Shown: positions 1 to 5,391 of the stretch, in pieces
Layout of the letters: every line of letters starts with the position of its first letter
Numbering within the stretch: the first letter of the stretch is position 1
Origin: an uncultured Lachnospiraceae bacterium
GTDB lineage: Bacteria; Bacillota; Clostridia; Lachnospirales; Lachnospiraceae
Length of the DNA: 6,822 nucleotides
Assembly: GCA_910579645.1 (NCBI GenBank)
Contig: CAJTVK010000181.1
Location: 1-6,822 of the forward strand
Reading direction: 5' to 3'
Notes under the pieces: model-generated
The model's input: the letters and a program-made list of their open reading frames with translations, nothing else
Database searches by the model: none
What the model was told of the DNA's origin: nothing
Made by a program: the position numbers and the translations under genes

Positions 1-153
1 CCCGCTGCCGCCGTCCCGCAAAAAAATCCCTCCCGTGCGTCCGCCTCCCAACACAGCATTCAAGCTGAACTGCTGCAATACGCCCCCCCTAAGTGATTAT
101 TCACATATATTTTGGATTATTTTCTTTTTTATTGTGCAAAACATACATATTAA
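1..153. other. Left-edge non-coding stretch, nothing recognised
   Basis: I see no convincing gene, RNA or terminator here. The first 90 bases are C-rich on the + strand and the rest is AT-rich, including a T-rich stretch around 111-133. Open frames on either strand have no ribosome binding site and no recognisable protein. The AT-rich part probably acts as upstream promoter DNA for the chemoreceptor gene. Confidence 0.5.
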
Positions 154-183
154 TTGTGCTATGTATACAAGCAATGATATAAT
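154..183 (+). promoter_or_regulatory. Extended -10 housekeeping (SigA-type) promoter of the chemoreceptor gene
   Basis: A perfect TATAAT lies at 178-183, preceded by TG at 175-176 (the extended -10 motif TGaTATAAT). A -35-like TTGTGC lies at 154-159, giving an 18-base spacer. The upstream DNA is AT-rich. Transcription would start near 190 and leave a leader of about 107 bases before the ATG at 297. I saw no flagellar sigma-28 type promoter (TAAA...GCCGATAA) here, so the receptor appears to be under housekeeping control. Confidence 0.7.
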
Positions 184-232
184 GAAAGCCGGAGGGAAGA
201 AACACAAAAACCAAAAACATTTCCAATCCCAC

Positions 233-281
233 AGACTGTGTCCGCACGGCCTCACAGTCTTGATAAGTCCAATAGCCGTGC
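233..281 (+). promoter_or_regulatory. Candidate H-type pseudoknot in the chemoreceptor 5' leader
   Basis: Two perfect inverted repeats interlock. Stem 1 pairs AGACTGTG (233-240) with CACAGTCT (253-260). Stem 2 pairs GCACGGC (244-250), which lies in the loop of stem 1, with GCCGTGC (275-281). The connecting loops are 3, 2 and 14 bases, a sterically normal H-type pseudoknot. It ends 6 bases before the GAGGAG ribosome binding site (288-293), so folding could affect translation. I looked for the conserved cores of the c-di-GMP-I and c-di-GMP-II riboswitches, which often precede chemoreceptor genes in Clostridia, and did not recognise either. Function is inferred only from position and pairing. 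Confidence 0.45.
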
Positions 282-296
282 AGAAATGAGGAGAGC

Positions 297-2075
297 ATGA
301 AAAATCTGAGCGTAAAATTAAAAATGACATTAATCGGAATTATGGTTGTTGCCTTTCTGGCGTTCAGCGTCAATTTTTCCATCGGCAGCATGCGGGCGAT
401 CGACCAACGGATTCTGCAGGAGGAAGAGGAAAATATCCGTAAGGATTACGACAACAGCATCCGGCAGCAAGTGGAGCAGGTCATCTCGCTTCTTGACGGC
501 TACAAAGCCGACATAGATGCCGGCATCTATACAAAGGAAGAGGGCATGAGGCTTGCCGCCGACCAAATCAGGGAATTGCGGTACGGGAAAGAAGGATATT
601 TCTGGGTTGACCGGTCGGACGGCGTGAACGTAGTGCTGCTGGGAAACGAAACGGAAGGCACAAACCGGCTTGGCACGAAAGATGTCACCGGCTTCGAAAT
701 GGTAAAAGACTTTATCCAAGGCGCCGTCGCGGAAGGAAGCTATTACTGTGATTACCAATATCCGAAAGAAGGCAGCACGGAACCAATGCCTAAAAGGGCT
801 TACACGCAATATTATGAACCTTTTGACTGGGTAATAGGCACCGGGAACTATGTGGATAATATCGACAAGCAGATTGCCGCGTCCACGGAAACGGCAAATC
901 AGTTTACCAACAGCAGGATTTCAGTCTTTGTGGCAATCTGCGTCCTGTTCTCAGTATTTATTGTTTTATATCTCGTTGCCACCATTTTCAACATTACCAG
1001 GCCGCTGAAGCTCGTCGGCCGGATGCTGCATAATATGTCGGAAGGTGACTTCTCTGTTAAAATAGAAGAAAAGGCATTAAAGCGCAGAGATGATTTCGGC
1101 CGGCTGCTGAATATTTGCGAAAAAATGCGGACGGATATCGGAGGGCTAATCAGCGATGTCATGGCGGAAACCAACCTGACTACGGAAAGCGTCAACGGCA
1201 TATGGCAGCATATGACACATCTGAACAGTGAGGTTGAAGATGTGTCCGCAACCACTACCCAGCTTTCGGCTTCCATGGATGCAACCGCCTCCACTACCGG
1301 CAGCATTAATGAAATGACAAAAGAAATCGAATATGCGGCAAAAAATATTGCCGAACGCGCCCAGGAAGGGGCGGAACGGGCAGAAGTCATCCACCGGAAA
1401 GCCTCCGATGCAAAAATTTCGGCAGGCGAAAGCCAAAGCAGTCTGGTACTGCAGAAACAGTCCATTGAAGTCAGCCTGCAGGAAGCCTTGGAAAAGGTAA
1501 AGGTCGTTTCCGAAATCTCCGCCCTTGCGGAAGCCATCATGGAAATCACGACGCAGACCAACCTTCTGTCGCTGAATGCAAGCATTGAAGCAGCCAGGGC
1601 GGGAGACGCAGGAAGAGGCTTTGCGGTAGTTGCCGACGAGATACGCAAGCTTGCCGAACAGTCGCAGCAAAGCACGGAAAACATTAAGAAAGTAACGGAA
1701 CAGGTCAACGAATCGGTAGGCAGCCTCGCAAAGGACGCCGGACAGCTGCTGTCGTTCATTGACAGTCAGGTTATGGAAAGCATAACGTTGTTTGAGTCAA
1801 TTGCCAACGATTATAATGAAGATGCCGGAGAAATTGATTCCCTTGTCGCCGACTTCAGCGCCATTTCCGAAGAACTGCTGGCATCCATCAGCAATATCAC
1901 GGACTCTCTGGACGGCATCTCACAGACAGCCCAGGAAAGCGCCAAAGGAACCGCCAACATCGCAGAGCGCGTGCAGGACGTAGTGCAAATCACCGATTCC
2001 GTAAATACGTCCCTGCAGGATGCAAACGGCATTGTCAGCAGGCTCAGCGATGCCACAGGGAAGTTCCGGCTCTGA
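297..2075 (+). CDS. Methyl-accepting chemotaxis protein with extracellular single Cache domain
   Basis: This transmembrane chemoreceptor of 592 residues would sense an extracellular ligand and control the CheA kinase through CheW. In order it has a short basic N-terminus, TM1 (about 10-30), an extracellular sensor (about 31-205), TM2 (about 207-231), HAMP (about 233-285) and a long coiled-coil signalling domain to the end. The sensor matches the single Cache type: GKEGYFWV at 97-104, then the FDWVIGTGNYVDNID stretch at 176-190. The signalling tip is highly conserved at about 417-453, including NASIEAARAGDAGRGFAVVA. The cytoplasmic part of about 307 residues would fit the 44-heptad class. The protein ends in KFRL with no CheR/CheB-binding pentapeptide. 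The start is supported by GAGGAG at 288-293, although the 3-base spacing is short. It is monocistronic, with its own promoter and a downstream hairpin. The ligand cannot be read from the sequence. Confidence 0.96.
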   Translation: MKNLSVKLKMTLIGIMVVAFLAFSVNFSIGSMRAIDQRILQEEEENIRKDYDNSIRQQVEQVISLLDGYKADIDAGIYTKEEGMRLAADQIRELRYGKEGYFWVDRSDGVNVVLLGNETEGTNRLGTKDVTGFEMVKDFIQGAVAEGSYYCDYQYPKEGSTEPMPKRAYTQYYEPFDWVIGTGNYVDNIDKQIAASTETANQFTNSRISVFVAICVLFSVFIVLYLVATIFNITRPLKLVGRMLHNMSEGDFSVKIEEKALKRRDDFGRLLNICEKMRTDIGGLISDVMAETNLTTESVNGIWQHMTHLNSEVEDVSATTTQLSASMDATASTTGSINEMTKEIEYAAKNIAERAQEGAERAEVIHRKASDAKISAGESQSSLVLQKQSIEVSLQEALEKVKVVSEISALAEAIMEITTQTNLLSLNASIEAARAGDAGRGFAVVADEIRKLAEQSQQSTENIKKVTEQVNESVGSLAKDAGQLLSFIDSQVMESITLFESIANDYNEDAGEIDSLVADFSAISEELLASISNITDSLDGISQTAQESAKGTANIAERVQDVVQITDSVNTSLQDANGIVSRLSDATGKFRL

Positions 2076-2129
2076 AAGGATGCCATATCATACAGCGATT
2101 CAGACATACCGGATTCTTCCGGACAGCAA

Positions 2130-2195
2130 GAGCCTGCCGGAATGTACCTCTGCTTTTTATCAGATATACATTCCGGCAGGCTCCGAAAGTCTTTT
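2130..2195 (+). terminator. 17-bp perfect hairpin, probable terminator between convergent genes
   Basis: GAGCCTGCCGGAATGTA (2130-2146) pairs perfectly with its reverse complement at 2167-2183. A further TCTG/CAGA pairing (2149-2152 with 2161-2164) lies inside the 20-base loop. A short T-run (TCTTTT, 2190-2195) follows on the + strand, about 7 bases after the stem, which is weaker than a canonical intrinsic terminator. It lies 54 bases past the chemoreceptor stop and 38 bases from the stop of the convergent minus-strand gene, so it may serve both directions. A small CCGGA/TCCGG hairpin precedes it at 2109-2122. Confidence 0.65.
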
Positions 2196-2221
2196 AGGTT
2201 TCCCTTATACATCCGTCCGGC

Positions 2222-2590
2222 TCATTGCCCGCGGGAATAATACTCTTCGTCCGTCATCAGTCTCCAGCCGTTATCCTCTTCCCATATGAAAGGCACATCC
2301 TCAACACCGGCATCCCATTTCGCATCCGGCAGCAGCCAGGTAAGCTCTGACAGCCATTTCAGCCAATAGTCGAAAAACTCATCCAACTCTTCCACATTGC
2401 TGCACGGAATGCGCATCACTCCTTCAAAAATGACCGCGCTGTCCGGATTGTTGAAGAACCCCGGCCCCTCAAAATCATCCTTGTGCGGATATTCTTCCCA
2501 ATACTTATGTATAATTTCATCCATTTTTGCTTTTTCTTCCTTGCTCATCGGCGTCTCTCTCTCCGCCATATAATAGATTTCCGTGGACAT
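2222..2590 (-). CDS. Small acidic Trp-rich protein of unknown family, last gene of the barnase/barstar operon
   Basis: I do not recognise this family. The predicted protein has 122 residues, is soluble (no signal peptide or membrane segment) and is strikingly acidic: about 30 Asp/Glu against 11 Lys/Arg. It has seven tryptophans, clustered in the second half (YWLKWLSELTWLLPDAKW and the later IWEEDNGWRL). The start at 2590 is chosen because AGGAGG sits 9 bases upstream (2600-2605); an in-frame ATG at 2656 lies inside barstar and lacks such a site. It follows barstar by 31 bases on the same strand, so it is very likely co-transcribed with the nuclease and inhibitor. Small acidic proteins behind a toxin gene are often immunity or accessory proteins. 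That role is inference from position and charge only; an unrelated housekeeping role is equally possible. Confidence 0.8.
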   Translation of the reverse strand: MSTEIYYMAERETPMSKEEKAKMDEIIHKYWEEYPHKDDFEGPGFFNNPDSAVIFEGVMRIPCSNVEELDEFFDYWLKWLSELTWLLPDAKWDAGVEDVPFIWEEDNGWRLMTDEEYYSRGQ

Positions 2591-2599
2591 TGCTTTTCT

Positions 2600-2605
2600 C
2601 CTCCT
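2600..2605 (-). promoter_or_regulatory. Ribosome binding site that fixes the start of the acidic protein
   Basis: AGGAGG on the minus strand lies 9 bases before the ATG at 2590. This favours a 122-residue protein over a longer reading from 2656, whose extra N-terminus would be a Lys/Arg-rich run translated from the barstar 3' end and the intergenic bases. Confidence 0.85.
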
Positions 2606-2621
2606 TTTCTGCTTTTGCATC

Positions 2622-2900
2622 CTATCCATTTTCATGCCTGTCCTGACCGTCCGCAAAAACGAGACACAGTTCCCTGTTTTCTTTTGCCGCTGCTTTCAGC
2701 GCCTTCTCTACCTTTAAATAATACTTCCCGGCTTCCTCCCGGTGCAGGACAGCCAGTTCCGTATCGGAAAGCTCACATAGGCACTCATAAAGCGCATCCA
2801 GATTCCGCCCATAATATGCCGGGAACCCCAATGTTTCCTGCAGATAGGCATGTGCTTCCTCTCTTATTTCCATGCGCCGTGCATCCAATAAAATTCTCAC
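2622..2900 (-). CDS. Barstar-family ribonuclease inhibitor
   Basis: The 92-residue protein aligns with Bacillus barstar almost in the same numbering. The core GFPAYYGRNLDALYECL (25-41) contains Tyr29, Asn33, Asp35 and Cys40. Barstar binds barnase tightly in the cytoplasm by plugging the active site with its acidic helix 2. Here the key Asp39 is Glu39, Trp38 is Tyr38 and Trp44 is Leu44. The residue that aligns with the barnase-contacting Glu76 appears to be Ala70, although this part of the alignment contains a gap. The start is a GTG at 2900 with GGAGG 8 bases upstream inside the end of the nuclease gene, so translation is probably coupled. The C-terminus continues about eight residues past the barstar fold (DGQDRHENG). 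Family assignment is secure; binding to the neighbouring barnase is inferred from gene pairing. Confidence 0.93.
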   Translation of the reverse strand: MRILLDARRMEIREEAHAYLQETLGFPAYYGRNLDALYECLCELSDTELAVLHREEAGKYYLKVEKALKAAAKENRELCLVFADGQDRHENG

Positions 2901-2903
2901 AGC

Positions 2904-2915
2904 CTACTCCTCCCC
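2904..2915 (-). promoter_or_regulatory. Barstar ribosome binding site embedded in the barnase stop region
   Basis: The last two barnase codons and stop read GAGGAGTAG on the minus strand. With the preceding bases they form GGGGAGGAG, placing GGAGG (2909-2913) 8 bases before the barstar GTG at 2900. Ribosomes finishing the nuclease are thus positioned to start the inhibitor, which would tie inhibitor output to toxin output. Confidence 0.8.
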
Positions 2916-3749
2916 GTACAGAAGCTCAAAAGTATTGTAATGGTCTTCCGTATAATAAATCAGCCCGTCGTTAGAGTACACAATACGCTTCGCCCCGCGA
3001 TATCCGCCGTCGCTGTCAATATCACATTCATGATATTCCCTGCCCTTCTTCTCCGGCAGATTCCCTTCAAAATTCCCAAAATAATCGCCGCCGATGCTTT
3101 TCCCCGGCGCAACTTCACCCAGATTTCCTTCGCTGCTCACCCATCCAAGTGCCTTTGCCTCCTTCTTTGTAATGAAGTTATCCGGCAGATGCCCATAAAG
3201 GTCTAAGTATTCGGCAACCTCTTCCTTGGATGTGTAAGTGCCGTCCTCCGCAATCCGCTCCTCGGGCGGTGCTTTTGGCATATTGGCCTTTTCCGGCGGT
3301 TCCCCTTCTTCTCCTGCCGTTTCCGTATCTTCCGCCCGTCCTTCCGGCGCACCCGTTCCCGATTCTCCCGCCGGGAATGCATCTTCTTTCATGCCATCCG
3401 GCATCTTATCGGAAGCACTTCCTGCATCGCTCCCTCCGTCTGCTGCCTGTACAGTACTTCCTTCCTTTTCCCCGTCCGTTCCCCGGGCAATGCTTTCTAC
3501 GCTCTCCCCGTCTGCTTCTTGGGCAGCATTTCCCTTCGTTTCCCCGTCTTCCCCTTGGGCAATGCTTCCTTCCCCTTCCTCAACGCTCCCGTTTTCCTCA
3601 GCTACAGTTTCCTCTGCCCGGCTTTCTTCTTTCTGCATTTCCTGGGACCGGGACCGTGCCGCCGGCGGTTCCCCGTTCCCGCACCCGGCCAGCAGCCCGG
3701 CCGCCAGCAGAAATGCCCCGGCCCAATATTTCCATTTCCTTTTCTTCAT
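2904..3749 (-). CDS. Lipoprotein with C-terminal barnase-type ribonuclease domain
   Basis: This 281-residue predicted lipoprotein is a surface-anchored or released guanyl-preferring RNase. A basic start (KKRKWK), a hydrophobic stretch and the lipobox LAGC place the lipidated cysteine at residue 23. Residues 24-168 form a disordered, very acidic Glu/Asp/Gly/Ala/Ser linker with four 12-residue repeats (63-110). Residues 169-278 align without gaps to mature barnase 1-110 (offset 168): Lys195 (K27), Asp222 (D54), Glu241 (E73, general base), Arg251 (R83), Arg255 (R87), His270 (H102, general acid) and Tyr271 (Y103) are all kept, so it should be active. Differences are Phe227 at R59, Gly186 at H18 and Gly262 at W94. 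The start overlaps the stop of the radical SAM gene (ATGA), with purine-rich GGAGGGAGGAGG upstream, and barstar follows 3 bases after the stop. It could act in competition or in RNA scavenging; the sequence does not decide. Confidence 0.94.
   Translation of the reverse strand: MKKRKWKYWAGAFLLAAGLLAGCGNGEPPAARSRSQEMQKEESRAEETVAEENGSVEEGEGSIAQGEDGETKGNAAQEADGESVESIARGTDGEKEGSTVQAADGGSDAGSASDKMPDGMKEDAFPAGESGTGAPEGRAEDTETAGEEGEPPEKANMPKAPPEERIAEDGTYTSKEEVAEYLDLYGHLPDNFITKKEAKALGWVSSEGNLGEVAPGKSIGGDYFGNFEGNLPEKKGREYHECDIDSDGGYRGAKRIVYSNDGLIYYTEDHYNTFELLYGEE
3420..3563 (-). repeat. Four 36-bp coding repeats in the lipoprotein linker
   Basis: The linker contains four consecutive 12-residue units at residues 63-74, 75-86, 87-98 and 99-110: IAQGEDGETKGN, AAQEADGESVES, IARGTDGEKEGS and TVQAADGGSDAG. 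Each has a central DG preceded by a hydrophobic/Ala-Gln/Arg start, giving the pattern xAQxxDGExxxS. At DNA level the period is exactly 36 bp but the copies have diverged. The unit probably spread by slippage and serves as a flexible acidic spacer between membrane and nuclease. Confidence 0.75.
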
Positions 3750-5185
3750 ATCCTCCTCCCTCCTTCTGCCATTGCCTCATTCCGGCCTTTCAGATAAGGA
3801 AGTTCTTTCTTCAGATCAGCCCTTATGCTCATATGCCAGAAATATTCCCCTAGGAATAAAAGCTTATGCAAAGCATCTTCATGCAGCAAAGCATGCACCA
3901 GCCTGGGAAAAGAATAAATTTTCCTGCTGGCCTTTATGTTCTCCATCTGCAGTTCATAAGGTGTCATATGCTCCGGAATATGTACCGCATGACCGTTATA
4001 CTTACTCCAATCCCTATGAAGCAGCCGGTCTTTATGGCTTTCATATACCGGTGTCCCCGGAACAAAATACATGCACTGAATCAAAGCGCCCTTAATATTG
4101 TGCTTAATGACAAAATCCGCCAGCTGTTCCCCCGCTCCTGCCTTATGGTTATCCGCTCCCAGAATAAACAGTCCCCGGACGCTCAGCCCGTGTCTCTGTA
4201 TATTTCGGATGGATTCCACAATCTTCTCCTTGCTGCTCTTCTTATGATACAGCCGAAAAGACTCGTCGTCAATAAATTCGATTCCCATGGCCAGTTCCAC
4301 AAAGCCTGCCCTTTTCAGCAGTTCCAACATTTCATCGTCAAAGCCCACCTCCCACCTGGCCTGAACCGTAAAATGATACCGGATTCCGCTGTCAATTATT
4401 TTCCGCAGCACTTCCATCGCCCATTGCCGGTCGGCAAAGAAATTATCGTCCGTTATCCACAGTGCCTTCAGCAGCCTGTGATGCCCCTCCTCCTGAAAGG
4501 CAATGGTACGGCGTATATCCTCCAACACGTTTTCCGGATCCCTGGTTCTGACCTTTCTTCCGAAATGACGCACAAGCGCACAATAATCACAGTCATGAGG
4601 ACACCCCCTGGAAGCATGCACCTGCCCCCAAAGAGTGTTATGCCCGGCCATCTTCTTATAGTGATACACAAGGTTTTTATCCGGAATCGTCTCAAACCGT
4701 TCCGGCGGCACCCTGTCCCCGGTATGTATCACTTTCCCTCCCTTCCGGTAAGCCACCCCGGGAAAAACAGGCGTCTCATTCCTCCTCACCGCTTCCACCA
4801 TTTCCAGCACAGATTCGTCCCCTTCCCCCAAGAGGACATAATCACAATATTTTACGGCCTCCTTGTAATTCATGGAAGCATGAAGGCCCCCCATCACAAT
4901 AACGGCCTTGCTTCTTTTCCTGAAATAACGGGCCAGCCGGTATCCCCGCACTGCATTGAACGTAAAAATACCGATAAAAATGATATCCGCATCCAAGATA
5001 TCCTCCGGCTTCAGCCGGGAAATGGATTCACTGTACATCATTGTGTCCGGCTCCGCTTCCTTTACTATGGTTGCAAGCGTGTTCAGCCCCACGGAAGGGG
5101 TTCTGATATATCTGTCGTACACAAAATAGTTGAGCAGGGTAGGTTTATAAGGTCTGTTTCCCGGCTCGATAAATCTGACTTTCAT
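3746..5185 (-). CDS. Radical SAM protein with N-terminal cobalamin-binding-like domain
   Basis: From the chosen ATG the protein has 479 residues. The N-terminal third looks like the Rossmann-type B12-binding domain of cobalamin-dependent radical SAM enzymes, with the VMGGLHAS stretch at about 97-104 (the usual VGGxHxT/S) and LLGEGDE at 118-124. The [4Fe-4S] motif follows as RGCPHDCDYCAL: Cys195, Cys199 and Cys202 (CX3CX2C). Later hallmarks are WITDDNFF (about 243-250), MGIEFIDDES (about 300-309) and a C-terminal region YFVPGTPVYESH...DWSKYNGHAVHIPEHMTPYELQ, as in other members of this large class. Substrate cannot be told; known members methylate or rearrange lipids, cofactors, antibiotics and peptides. 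The stop overlaps the lipoprotein start by four bases (ATGA), so it heads the barnase/barstar operon. No convincing promoter was found just upstream. Family confidence is high, function unknown. Confidence 0.92.
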   Translation of the reverse strand: MKVRFIEPGNRPYKPTLLNYFVYDRYIRTPSVGLNTLATIVKEAEPDTMMYSESISRLKPEDILDADIIFIGIFTFNAVRGYRLARYFRKRSKAVIVMGGLHASMNYKEAVKYCDYVLLGEGDESVLEMVEAVRRNETPVFPGVAYRKGGKVIHTGDRVPPERFETIPDKNLVYHYKKMAGHNTLWGQVHASRGCPHDCDYCALVRHFGRKVRTRDPENVLEDIRRTIAFQEEGHHRLLKALWITDDNFFADRQWAMEVLRKIIDSGIRYHFTVQARWEVGFDDEMLELLKRAGFVELAMGIEFIDDESFRLYHKKSSKEKIVESIRNIQRHGLSVRGLFILGADNHKAGAGEQLADFVIKHNIKGALIQCMYFVPGTPVYESHKDRLLHRDWSKYNGHAVHIPEHMTPYELQMENIKASRKIYSFPRLVHALLHEDALHKLLFLGEYFWHMSIRADLKKELPYLKGRNEAMAEGGRRI

Positions 5186-5194
5186 AATTTTCAC

Positions 5195-5200
5195 TTCCTT
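5195..5200 (-). promoter_or_regulatory. Ribosome binding site that fixes the radical SAM start
   Basis: AAGGAA on the minus strand lies 9 bases before the ATG at 5185. An in-frame GTG three codons earlier (5194) directly abuts this site with no spacer, so it is an unlikely start. Confidence 0.7.
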
Positions 5201-5248
5201 AGCAATATATACGGCATATGGTTTTCATCTGCCAAAGGTCGATTTCAG

Positions 5249-5281
5249 GCAGCCTCCAAATGTCCGCACAAGTGCGGCTGC
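5249..5281. other. Hairpin in the metK / radical SAM gap
   Basis: CCGCAC (5264-5269) and GTGCGG (5272-5277) form a near-perfect palindrome. GCAGCC (5249-5254) and GGCTGC (5276-5281) form an overlapping alternative stem. No T-run follows on either strand, so it is not a canonical terminator. It could be a protein-binding dyad or part of an mRNA leader for the radical SAM gene; nothing decides between these. Confidence 0.35.
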
Positions 5282-5300
5282 TTGGCTCGCTGTCCGCGGG

Positions 5301-5324
5301 AATAAACTACAGCCCGGCCGGGCT
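5301..5324 (-). terminator. Weak candidate terminator after metK
   Basis: AGCCCGGCCGGGCT (5311-5324) is a perfect 14-bp palindrome. It can fold on the minus strand into a 5-bp GC stem with a GGCC loop. An imperfect T-tract (TTTATT) follows 4 bases later in the metK direction. It lies about 70 bases past the metK stop. The short stem and interrupted T-tract make it doubtful, and some read-through into the radical SAM operon is plausible. Confidence 0.35.
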
Positions 5325-5391
5325 CTGCTTCATCTCATCGCCCGGTCAGGCTGCCATTTCCTATGCAATCTGTCAGTTGCTCCCTATTTCC

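Noticed and set aside
35..391. Short open frames on both strands before the chemoreceptor
   Set aside because: They cross the strong extended -10 promoter and the leader pseudoknot, lack ribosome binding sites and resemble no known protein.
899..1759. Minus-strand open frame of 286 codons inside the chemoreceptor
   Set aside because: It is the antisense of the conserved signalling domain, with no own signals.
3238..4095. + strand Ser/Pro/Ala-rich open frame opposite the lipoprotein
   Set aside because: Its composition simply mirrors the repetitive acidic linker of the minus-strand lipoprotein, which has a verified barnase domain and signal peptide.
5206..5235. Minus-strand promoter-like pair TTGGCA / TATATA (18-base spacer) before the radical SAM gene
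   Set aside because: The transcript would start near 5199, inside the ribosome binding site at 5195-5200, so it could not serve the chosen start well.
3866..5305. Long + strand open frame of 479 codons opposite the radical SAM gene
   Set aside because: It is antisense to a clearly recognised protein, has no family resemblance and no ribosome binding site; it is a shadow of the real gene.
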